In this document: positions 49,446-59,697 of the stretch, in pieces
Numbering within the stretch: the first letter of the stretch is position 1
How the letters are laid out: every line of letters begins with the position of its first letter
Origin: Planococcus citri
Taxonomy: Eukaryota > Arthropoda > Insecta > Hemiptera > Pseudococcidae
DNA length: 64,000 bases
Direction of reading: 5' to 3'
Assembly: GCF_950023065.1 (NCBI RefSeq)
Contig: NC_088681.1
Coordinates: forward strand, 48,580,836-48,644,835
The notes under the pieces: model-generated
The model's input: only the letters and a program-made list of their open reading frames with translations
Databases searched by the model: none
Told to the model about the DNA's origin: nothing
Program-made: the position numbers and the translations under genes

Positions 49446-50296
49446 TTCACACATTTCTTTTTTTATTTGGACTCAAATGCCCTTCACCGCGAAGGGGAAG
49501 GCGCCAAATTCAACATTTTAAATTATTTTTGAACGATTGAATTTTTTCAGTCCGTGAAATTGAATTACAGAAAATGTGATTCTGTTTTTGGCTCATCTTT
49601 TTCTCAAACGACTAAAAAATGAATCAACCTACCTATGTTCTAATTTTTCTCTCGTCTTGATAGTGTATAATTTTATCATTTATTAAGTAGGTAGGTATAA
49701 TGAACGAATTCTTTTCTTTTGAAAATGAAATATTTCGCGAATGCCTTAAAAGAGCCATTCTAGAGATTCGTGCAATTCTTTTGTAAGCAGGAACGATTTG
49801 AGTTTGAAAAATCATCACATCGCATAGAATTTTCTGACGAGAAAATTACAAAATATTCATAATACCTTTTTGTATTGTAATATTTAAATTATTACCATAC
49901 AGAAATTATCAATTTATTGATTTTTTGCATGCGAAAAATGATGCCACCGAACTATCGAACGAATGAGTTATTTACGTTCTGGGTTCTGCACAAACATAAA
50001 ACTATCTAATCGATTAGATACACCGAAAAATAATTTTTATTCATTTTAAAAAGTAATTATTTATGGATTAATGTAGGTAAGTAATTAGAAAAAAAAACAA
50101 CCGTATTATGATCATACCTAACACAATAATTGAATTTTTCTATCTACTCACATCCTCACTTATCTTCAGGCCATGCTTGTTCAGCATCTACATACTTCAG
50201 ACAATTATTTGACCGATATTGCTCTTGGAGATATTATTACCTACCTACTTGCCATTTATATTTTTATTTTTCCCGGGAATCATTTTTTTTTACAAA
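49446..50296. other. Non-coding DNA right of satellite B
   Basis: No supported gene; a GTAGGTAGGTATAA word lies near 49686. The remainder is AT-rich unique sequence. Confidence 0.4.
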
Positions 50297-50304
50297 TTAT
50301 TTAC

Positions 50305-52077
50305 TAGGGTGGCCCTTAAAAAAAAACTTGGAATTTTTTTTGGGACACCCCCTAGTTTGGTGCTGTTTTATGAGAAAATAACGTATACAAATTTTTAGCT
50401 TAATCAATGCATATTAACCCGTGCCGCACGCCCCTTTTTGAAATGTAAGCATCAGGCGCGGGTGTTCAGAATTTCTCCACGATAACGCGTGGGGAATGAG
50501 ACTCGTTGTACCGGGGTCCTTTATCTCTTACATGTTGTAAGTTGGTTGTCGATTCTAGGTAGCTTATCAAGTTCTTTATCGGGTGTATGCATGCATAGGA
50601 GGGAAGAGGGATATGCACTTGAAGATCAGTGTTTGGTTTTCTCGAATATAGAGATCAGTTTGCTGCCAAAAGCTGCCAAATAATACTATTACTTTTTGTC
50701 CATTATTCCCAAAAAGGCTAGAAGTCCATTCTGTCAATTTACCATGAAAAAAATCTTGCTAAAAAGTTTCGCTTTTCAGCTAAGAATTGCTACGACGCCC
50801 CGCTTTTTCCTGAAATTATTGTCGAAGTCTTGTTTTCTATCAAAATAGCAAAAAAGCTCACATTTTACCAAAAGTATGTAAAATTTTCTTTTTTTGCCAA
50901 AATCTGCAAAAAATTGTGTTGTTTTTTGCATCAAAAAACTCCCACTCTTTTACAATAATTGTTCTAATGTGTTGTTTTTTTGCCAGAAATCCCTAGCTAA
51001 CAAGCCATTTCTTTTGCTCAAATATTCAAAGTCTCACTTTTATTCCCAAAAATCGCGAAATTTTCCATTTTTAACCCAAAATTGCTAAAAAAGTTTTTTT
51101 AAATCAAAAAATTACAAAATATTTTGTAGTTTAAGTTATTTGGCAAAAATTGCTAAAAAATACTTCCTTGGCAGTACATAATTGCCAAAGTGTCCCGCTT
51201 TTTGCTGAAATTATTGAGTATTTCATTTTGACATTTTGATTAAAAGCGAAAAGTATTAGTTTTTTTGGTGATTTTTTTGTGCATTAAAAAGTATTGCACA
51301 TGTTTTGCCACTTTTTTGGTCACTTTTTTGAGTTTTTTGGGTTGCTAATAAATCAATGATAGATTGGCCCTTTTCATTTGGAAAAAATGAGTACGAACCA
51401 TGGAATTTAAAAAAACTATTGATTCAATTTTAAAAATATTTGCTGATATGTATTAGAGAAACTCATTTTTTAAAGTACCTATGTAGTTCTATTTTTTGAA
51501 TTATAAATTTTCCAAAACTTTTGCTTTCACTTCTAGGCCATTTAAAATGCTCTTTCACACGTTTAAAAAAATAGAAGAATTAAATTAAAAAATTACATGA
51601 TTACTTAATAGGTACATAAAATTTAAAAAATCGAATTAGTAGGCTAATGTATTTTTTTAAACAGAATCACTCCCTTTTTTCAAATTTTTATACCATCAAT
51701 TGGGTTAAAATCTTGGGTTTTGTCTCAAGAATTACCAATATTGTCGGCAAAATGACATGAACACCTCAACCCAAACAGTGTGACTTCGATCGTCCTCTAA
51801 TGAGAACAAACACGAACGTTTAAGATTGAAAAAACAAGTTGAAGTTGAGGCGCGTTAATGTACGTTTCATTTGCCACGAGTTTGTCGTGGAATTGTACTG
51901 AGCTCGCGCGCGTGATGCTATCATTATAAAAAGTGGTGTGCGGCACGGGTAAATATGCATCGATTGAGTTGAAATTTTTTATGCGTTATTTTCTCATGGA
52001 GTGGCACCAAACTAGGGGGTGTCCCGAAAAAAATTCAAATTTTTTTCCCCCACCAAGTATAAATAAGGGCCACCCTA
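50305..52077. mobile_element. hAT-like element with ~140 bp inverted ends, 1.77 kb, TSD TTATTTAC
   Basis: The ends start TAGGGTGGCCCTTA and stay recognisably inverted for about 140 bp, through GGGACACCCCCTAGTTTGGT, ATGAGAAAATAACG, ATGCATATT and CCCGTGCCGCAC blocks. TTATTTAC is duplicated at 50297-50304 and 52078-52085. The interior is non-coding, with repeated GCCAAAATTGCTAAAAA words; short frames at 50489-50683 and 50894-51088 are not transposase. It is the longest-TIR element here. Confidence 0.88.
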
Positions 52078-52085
52078 TTATTTAC

Positions 52086-52889
52086 TAACCACGAAGATCT
52101 AGATCTGTGCTTTAAATGTTCTTCACTTACCTATTTGTTTTTTCATCTATTATTTCAATCAGAATGAACTCAAATGTAGCTTATCGAAGTCGTGAACGCG
52201 TTTATGGGCGACCTTCGTTGAAAAAAAAAACTCGTAAAGACCAATCAAATCGCATCGAATTATCAATGGTAAATACGTACTCAAGTTGGTACTTAGAGAC
52301 TTACCTATAGGTACTGCCTACATACATATCTATGTACAATATGTATTACACATGTATACTTACCTATAATCGTGAAACAGCAATATTTATCGTAAAAGAG
52401 AGCATATTATAAAAGAGAAAAAAAGAGGTAAACTGGTTTAAAAACTAGCAACTGTCTTCGTTCGGGTAAATGTATAATGCACATGCTATATGACTTATTC
52501 GTTTACATGCATTTATAAAAGATGAAAAGTACACGTGAGATAATATTAAATGCTTGTTATGGATGAATGATTGACGTGCGATTTGATGGATAAAAGAAGA
52601 AGAACGACGATGAGAATCCATTGAATCAACTGGGTCGAATAAGGTATAAGATATAAGGTACCTACCTACATATATCGATACGCGAATTTATTTCGTCTGT
52701 TGCTCTTTAAATATGTTGAGTAATATCTGCAGCATTGGTTCCAGTAAGTCTATTAACATTGATATAGGTTTATTGATGAGTTGAATATTCTTCCATTCTA
52801 AATTTTTCGATGTGAATTTGTAAGTAAGGTAGCTTCTTCTGTCGATGAATTCATTTGTGATAACTGATAAGTAAAAGAACGAAAAAGGA
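52086..52889. other. Non-coding DNA before satellite C
   Basis: Unique AT-rich sequence with TACCTA words (about 52300-52370 and 52655-52670). No supported exon. Confidence 0.4.
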
Positions 52890-55489
52890 AATTGATCGTT
52901 CGCGAACGATAATATCATCTGAAATTTCAAAAATAGGAACTTAATGTATTTTTTGAAGGAGGAGGGGGGAATTGAATCATTTTTGAGCGATTTTTCACTC
53001 AGAAGAATCATACGTGAATGTGAATCGTGAAAATGTATTCGTCAAGATTCAGTTTTTGAAATGAATTATAGAGGGGGGACATAAGTGATCATTTTTGGAA
53101 GAAACATCAGCTTCGTGAATCATGAACAGTTGAATTGCATCGATCATGGTCGTTCGTGAACGATGAATCGATTTCAAATTAGCTGTTCATGAGTAATGAA
53201 TCGTTTTGAAAGAATCGTTCACGAAGAAAATAAGTAAATCATTTCAAAATGAGACGTTTGCTCTTGATTAATAAATTTGAAATGAATCGTTCGCAAACGA
53301 TAAAAATGATGAATCGAATTGGATAAAATAATTTACAAATCATGAATCATTTGTGAACGATAAATAGATTTGGAGACATGAAAAGAAAAAAATGAATAGG
53401 TAATTTCGAAGTGAGTTATTTGCTAACATAATGAATCAATTTGAAATGAATCGTTTGCGAACTTTCAATTTGAATCGTTCATGTGCCATGAGTTGGTTTG
53501 AAATGAATCGTTCACGAACGAAGATCTACTTCGAAATTATTTCGTCATTTGTGAATGATGAATCGGATGGGAACGAATCGTTCGCGAACGATAAAAATGA
53601 TGAATCGAATTGGAAAAAACAATTTACGAATCATGAATCATTTGCGAACGATACATAGATTTGGAGACATGAATCGAATTGGAACTAATCGTTCACGAAC
53701 TATGGATCACTTCGAATTGAATCACCTCGTTCGCGAAAAAAGAATCGATAAATGAAAACGGAACGAATCGTTCACGAACAATAAAGAAAAACAAATGAAT
53801 AGGTAATAATTTCGAAGTGAGTTATTTGCTAATATAATGAATCAATTTGAAATGAATCGTTCGCGAACTTTCAAATTGAATCGTTCATGTGCCATGAGTT
53901 GGTTTGAAATGAATCATTCACGAACGAAGATCCAATTCGAAATGATTACGTCATTCGTGAATGATGAATTGGATGGGAACGAATCGTTCGCGAACGATGA
54001 AAAAATTGAATTGTTTGGGTCAAGGTATGAATGTTGAATAGACATCAAATTATCTGTCTCGTCTTCAGTGAATATGAATGGACTTGGAATGAATCATTCG
54101 CGAACTAGTTATAAGATTGGAACGAATCTTTTGTGAATGTCATTCGTTCATTTGAAATGATTCATGAATCTACTGATTCGAAATGGACCATCCTTTGAAA
54201 TTGAATGAATTTTAGATTAGAATAAGTATGTCAGTCGTTCGTGAAAAATGAGTTGATTAGAATTTCGAAAGGAGTTATTATTAGTGAACGATGAATCAGT
54301 TCAAAATGAATCGTTCGCGAACTATGAAACGAATTTTGGAACAAATTGTTCACGAACGATGAATTGAATCCGAATCATTTCAAAATTCATCTTTCGTCTT
54401 TCGCTTACCTATGATGAATCAATTTGAAATGAATCGTTCGCGAACTTCGAGTTGATTTGAACATAATAAATATTCGTTTGTGTACCGTGAACAATGAATC
54501 TATTTGAAATGGGATTGAAAATGGGTCCTCGTAAAAGTCGTGAATTGTGAATAAAATTTGAATAAGTCGTTCGTGAACGTTGAATCGTTCGCGAACTACG
54601 GAGTCGAATTGGGACAAAACGTTCACGAATTTCAGAATTAGTCGGTCGCGAATGATGGATGGATCCATTTGAGATGAATCGTTTGTGAATCATATTGAGT
54701 CGATTTAAAATTAGTCGTTCTTGAACAATGAATCAATTTAAAAAGAGTCATAAGTGAAAGTGAAAAGTGAATCGAATTGGAACAAACATGAAAATATTGT
54801 TGAATGGATTTGAAATTAGTCGTTTTGTGGTCAGTGAACATTAATTGACGAACAATTAATGAACTAGGAACGAATCGTTCGCGAATCATGAGTTGGTTTG
54901 AAATGAATCGTTCACGAACGATGAATCCAAGTGAAATTTTCAAATTGATTTCTTGTGAAGTTGTGAATGACGAATTCGATTCAATTCAAGTGAAGTGAAA
55001 AACTAATCGTTCACGAATGAAGAATCATTTTGAAATAAGTCGTTCGTGAACGATGAATCAATCGGGAGTCAATGATTTGCGAACCATGAATCTAATCGGA
55101 ACTGATCATTCACGAATCTTGAATCATCCGTGTACCATTAAGTTGGTTTGAAACGAATCGTTCGCGAACGATGATTTGATTTTAAATTGCCTCGTTCGTG
55201 AATGTGAATTTTGTGAACAATGAATTAACTTGAAATGAATCCTCGTGAACCATAAAATGAAGTGGATCGAATTAGAACACAAACTTGTTCACGATCGATG
55301 AATCGTTTCGAAATGAATCGTTCGCGAACGATGAATCAATTTTGAATTATAATACGTTCACGAACGATGAGCAGAAGCAGATTTGAAGATATGAAAATGA
55401 ATCAGATCAGAACTAATAGTTCACGAATCGCGGATCGTTTTGAAATGAATCGTTCGCGAACGGCGATTCAATTTGAAATTACGTGGTTT
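52890..55489. repeat. Palindromic satellite array C, left part
   Basis: Dense but irregular copies of GAATCGTTCGCGAACGATGAATC-like units spaced about 40-100 bp, with many CGTTCACGAACG and CGTTCGTGAACG variants and linkers such as TTGAAATGAATCG. Two longer blocks near 53400-53640 and 53800-54000 are segmental duplicates of each other. The array is interrupted at 55498 by an insertion and resumes at 58052. Peptides such as MNRSRT and NESFANDE come from the repeat. Confidence 0.9.
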
Positions 55490-56042
55490 ATAATAAATAG
55501 GGCTAGGATTTATATGCGCTAAAAAATCGATTATATGCGCCTTAAATATGCGTGAAAAATTGCGAATATATGCGCTAAAATGACAAAAATATGCGAAATA
55601 TGCACTATTAAAGTACAGCATGTTGCATATCAAAATGAAGGTATTTTTAATATGGAGCTAAAATTTCAGTTTATAAACAAGAAAACTACACGCATTCAGA
55701 TTTATATCATAAAATAGCATTTTCTTTTTACAAAATGCAAAAATTGAACATCGAAATAACATCCGATCATCAAATGCTCTTTAAAAGTATCGAAACCTGG
55801 CCAAGATACAAATAAAAACAATATCCATCATTTTTTACAAAAAATTGGCTAATATTTTCATGGTTTTAATTTTTTTTAATTTTTTTTCAATTTGAAAAAT
55901 ATATGATTTTTTTCAAAATTTTGTGTTTTTAAAATAAATTTTTGCAATTTTTTTCCGAAATATGCGCTAACGACTCGAAATATGCGATGAATATGCGCTA
56001 TAAGAGCATTTTTTGATGAAAATATGCGAATATATGCATTTA

Positions 56043-57903
56043 CCCAGTTGACCAAGTGCTAGCGGATTGCTAGCATTTTACTCACGTTTTGGGAAAGTGC
56101 TAGCATTTTTCTAGCTTTTTGTAGCTAGCATTAAATCTTTTGCAAAAAGCTAGCAATTTGTTAGCACTTTTTTTCTGGCAAATTATGTTCTAGCAATTCT
56201 TTAGCAATTCTCTCACTTTTTTCAGCTAGCATTTGTATCACACTAATTGTGCTTGCTTAATGCTAGCGTTTTACTAACGGATAATTGCTTGCTTTTCTAC
56301 ACTAGCAATACGCTTGCATTTATCTGCTTACATTTATCTAGCAATCTAATGCTAGCAAAATACGAGCAGATCTCTAGTCTCTCTCGTCTAGCTTTTACTT
56401 TGCAATCTAGCAATAGAAAAACGCTAGCTGATTGCCCTCACTTTTCAGCTAGCTTTCTGTATGGAATTAGATTCCAGCAAAATGCGAGCAAGTATGTGGC
56501 ATTTTTTTTCTAGCATGTTTTTCACTGGCATTTCCTTCATAGCCTACTCATGCAAGTACAGAAAAACTTCAGTGAATCTCTTTCACCCATTTTTCAGAAA
56601 AATACTTCCATATCTTCATTTTTTAAATGGAATTTTTAAATATTTTTAACAGATACCTAAATACGTAATTTTTCGTTTCTCAATGATTTTTTTATTTTCA
56701 TTTTTAAAAAAATTTCAAATTTGTTAATGCTTTTCATTTTAACAGGTAGGTATTTTTCCTTTCTATTTTGGCTACTTTTCAACTTTGAACAATAATTTTG
56801 AAGAATATTCCATTATTGAAAAATCATTCTTGTAATTATTTCATTTTTTATAATGTAGGTATAATTTGTTCATTAAAAATGTTGTTCAAATGTTTTTGCA
56901 ATTTCTTATTTTTAGTTTGTTTGATATTTCATTTTTAAATTTTAAATTTTGGCAATTTTTTAATTTAAAAAAAAAAACTTTATTTTTCAATAAAGAGACT
57001 TCTAACCCAAGCGCTAGCTTAATGCTAGCAAATTGCTAGCGTTGATCTCTCTCATGGTATACTTTGCTACTCTTAGATAAAGTATGTAGTCAATCTGAAT
57101 ATAAGCTCAAGGTAGTATTTTGTATGATAGTAAGAAGAGTGCTACCACTCTGCTTACTCTGGCACACCTCACTAGCGCTATGCTAGCGGTGAGCTAGCGT
57201 AGGAGGTCAGTTGCCTATTTTTGGATATTGGAGAACCACCCAGGGATGCGATGATACCGTATCGATACGGTATCGATACTTCTGAAAATATCATGATACG
57301 TATCAATAAATATCATGATACTTTTGTTTGCTTATTTAGCTTAAAAAGTTGGCTGAAATGCCAAAATTTTCACAGATAAAAAAAAGCCAAAAACAAACAA
57401 AATTCAAAAGCTCGGTATCAAGTTTGGATCGATACGTATCGATACACTACTGATCTGATACGTATCGATAAATATCATGATATATCGGATATCATCGCAT
57501 CCCTGGAACCACCTTGACTTGATTGAAAACACCTCCTAGTATTTTTAAAAGTTAATTAGTAAAAATAATTTTCCTGATAATCAAACTTTTCCTGCGCTAG
57601 CAAAAGGCTAGCCTCATGCTAGCAAATTTTACGCTAGCACGAATGGTGCCGGAATTTGAGACACTTTTTTTAAAAATGCTAGCAAATCAGTCGCGATTTA
57701 GTCGCATTTACGTAGCAGAATTGCAAGCAAAGTGCTAACAAAATGCTAGCTTTATGCTAGCTATACCCTAGCTGTTTGTGCTCAATTCTGCTACGCTAAT
57801 GCGACCTAATCACTACTGATTTGCTAGCATTTTTAAAAAAAGTGTCTCAAATTCCGGCACCATTCGTGCTAGCGTAAAATTTGCTAGCATTTGGTCAACT
57901 GGG
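56043..57903. mobile_element. GCTAGC-rich TIR element nested in the hAT-type element, 1.86 kb
   Basis: The ends CCCAGTTGACCAAGTGCTAG / CTAGCATTTGGTCAACTGGG are inverted repeats with one mismatch. TA flanks each end (56041-56042 and 57904-57905), suggesting a Tc1/mariner-like target, but the class is not proven. The word GCTAGC or TGCTAGCAA recurs dozens of times. The right part (57630-57903) is a second large palindrome centred near 57755, with CGAATGGTGCCGGAATTTGA and its complement in the arms. No convincing protein frame. Confidence 0.8.
57241..57505. mobile_element. hAT-type MITE, third nesting level, 265 bp, TSD GAACCACC
   Basis: Inverted ends CAGGGATGCGATGATA / TATCATCGCATCCCTG. GAACCACC is duplicated exactly at 57233-57240 and 57506-57513. 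The interior is full of GATACGTATCGATA palindromes. It is the youngest of the three nested insertions. Its first ten bases equal those of the MITE at 27463. Confidence 0.92.
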
Positions 57904-58051
57904 TATACCCAAAATATGCGGAAATATGCGCTAAAAAATTTCACCATTCGTCTCAGAAATGTATGAATCGCAAAAGAAACAGTGATATGCGATATCTAGT
58001 ATAGCCAAAATAGATATGCGTTTGCATATAAATCCTAGCCCTAATAATAAA

Positions 58052-58195
58052 TGATGAATCGAGTTGGAATGAATCGTTCGTGAACAGTTTGTGTATGAAA
58101 TGTGAACAAATCGTTCACGAATGATGAATTGATTTGAAATTATTCGTTTGTGAAGATGAATATGCTTAAAATGAATCTATGCGTGGACCATACTT
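58052..58195. repeat. Palindromic satellite array C, right remnant
   Basis: Resumes TGATGAATCGAGTTGGAATG, then CGTTCGTGAACA and CGTTCACGAATG units, directly continuing the sequence cut at 55497. It fades by about 58195. Confidence 0.8.
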
Positions 58196-59100
58196 AGGGG
58201 CTGCGCACTTTTCAGGAAAATGTCTTCAAATTTAAGTCAACGTGCAATTGATTGAAACAAAGAACAAAACTTGAAATGAAAATCAAATCAAATCAATCGA
58301 GCACACGCAATATGAGCTATCGTGGTCTAATTAGGTGCCATTTAATAATACACCTAGCTAGGTGTATACTTTCCAAATAAACACGTAATTATACGAAACG
58401 AAAGCTTTGCGGCGACAAAACGATCAATCATATACTACGTGATTTGTTGTTTTCGTTTTCATTTTTCATGGGGTTAAATATTACGACTATTATATGGGTC
58501 TTGGCTGGCACCCGCCCTTTATTGGCCTCTTTCAACCCTTCGTGCTGCAGGTGACCCTTCCTGGTACTGTATGTTTCCACCTTGTGTACTTAGTAGATCT
58601 AGGTACCTACCTATGTAATATGTACACCTAAACCTACTACTGTGTACGTACATATTTCACACCCGACTCTTTATGTAGTGGCGATGACACAATGGTGGCA
58701 ATATTTCGATGAACTTTTCCGGCAGCGACTGCGGCGTATCGTAGTGATCCGTTTATATATGTACAACGTACCTACACTTTTCTCGTTTTTTTTTTTTTTT
58801 TTTTTTTTTTTTCATATAAGGTTTCATAATCTCACAAACCGTATCGCCATTTTTTTTTCATTAGCTTTTCGTATTATTTTTCTCGGTTGGTCATGCTGTT
58901 GTGTTGGTGTAGATGGTACCTATATCTTATACTAACCTGCCGGAGTGTACTTTTATTGGTAGTGTGGCGTTATTATTGTGATGGTATCGTGAACATACAG
59001 CCCAGCAGATCCAGAGCCGGTACACATTAATATGTAAAGCGTTAAGCGCGCGGTTAAGCAACAAACCATAGAGGAAAAAAATGTATATGGGAAGTGCGTT
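58196..59100. other. Non-coding DNA
   Basis: Unique sequence with a T run of about 27 bp at 58786-58812 and TACCTA words near 58605-58640. No supported exon. Confidence 0.4.
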
Positions 59101-59565
59101 TGTTTGGTCGTCGTCGTCGAGGTTCGTGAAGTCCCTCGAGAGCCGCAACTAATCTTCTGGCTTCTGCTGCTCGTTCTCAGTGCTCTGGTGAATCTGGATA
59201 CGCTTTTCGCGTCGTGTCGCGGTCGTCTTGTTGCATTGCGTGTAAATACGAGAATACCTACGATACGAAGTGTGTACTGGACATCGATTTATTCGTCGTG
59301 TTCGAATTCTGGTGAGGTGAATTGATCATAACCTTATACTCGGTGAGGTGATCCTGTGCGATAAAGATTTGGTGATCGATAAAGTATCAGTGAATTGTGT
59401 TTGAAGTGTTTTTGCGCGAAAACATATACGAGTTATTTTCAAAAAAATATTTTCAATTTTTATTGATTTTATATAGTGAGTGATTGTGTTACACGAATTA
59501 CAATACAGTATCATAATATTTGCATCTTGATTTGGATTCAGAGTTCCGAAGTATTTATTTGGGTA
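59100..59565 (+). other. Possible 5' non-coding exon of a + strand gene
   Basis: A CpG-rich, non-repetitive patch with GTCGTCGTCGTCG, an initiator-like TCAGT (59177-59181), a TGAATTGTGTTTGAAGTG leader-like stretch and a strong donor GGGTAAGT near 59561. It looks like an arthropod first exon, but no + strand coding exon follows in the window. A 73-codon frame at 59104-59325 with a hydrophobic segment has no known counterpart. Speculative. Confidence 0.2.
59554..59559 (-). terminator. Candidate polyadenylation signal of the Rho-family GTPase gene
   Basis: AATAAA on the - strand, about 140 bp after the GTPase stop codon. No other AATAAA lies closer. Confidence 0.4.
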
Positions 59566-59697
59566 AGTTACTACGTGCAATACGTTGTGATCTAGCTGCA
59601 CTATGAGCTACCTACTGGTTCTGATGTTGGAGTTTTTGAAGGCAGGGTTCAAAGATCGACGAGTATGAGTACCTAGTTGAGTACCTACCTATATAAG

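Larger units (their letters stand above)
55498..58043. mobile_element. hAT-type element inserted in satellite C, 2.55 kb with nested insertions, TSD ATAATAAA
   Basis: Perfect 20-bp inverted ends TAGGGCTAGGATTTATATGC / GCATATAAATCCTAGCCCTA. ATAATAAA is duplicated at 55490-55497 and 58044-58051. Without the inner element (56043-57903) it is about 690 bp. The outer interior is rich in ATATGCGCTAAAA and ATGCGAATAT words, like the 524-bp element at 5722, whose ends also follow TAGRGCTMGGATTTWTATG; the two are probably one family. No transposase. Confidence 0.92.

Noticed and set aside
50410..51960. piggyBac-type element with TTAA target and CCCGTGCCGCAC ends
   Set aside because: The right side reads TAAA, not TTAA, and the symmetry continues outward through ATGCATATT to the true ends at 50305 and 52077.
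59104..59325. Small secreted protein with an N-terminal hydrophobic segment
   Set aside because: No signal-cleavage context I trust, no family resemblance, and the stretch looks more like a leader exon.
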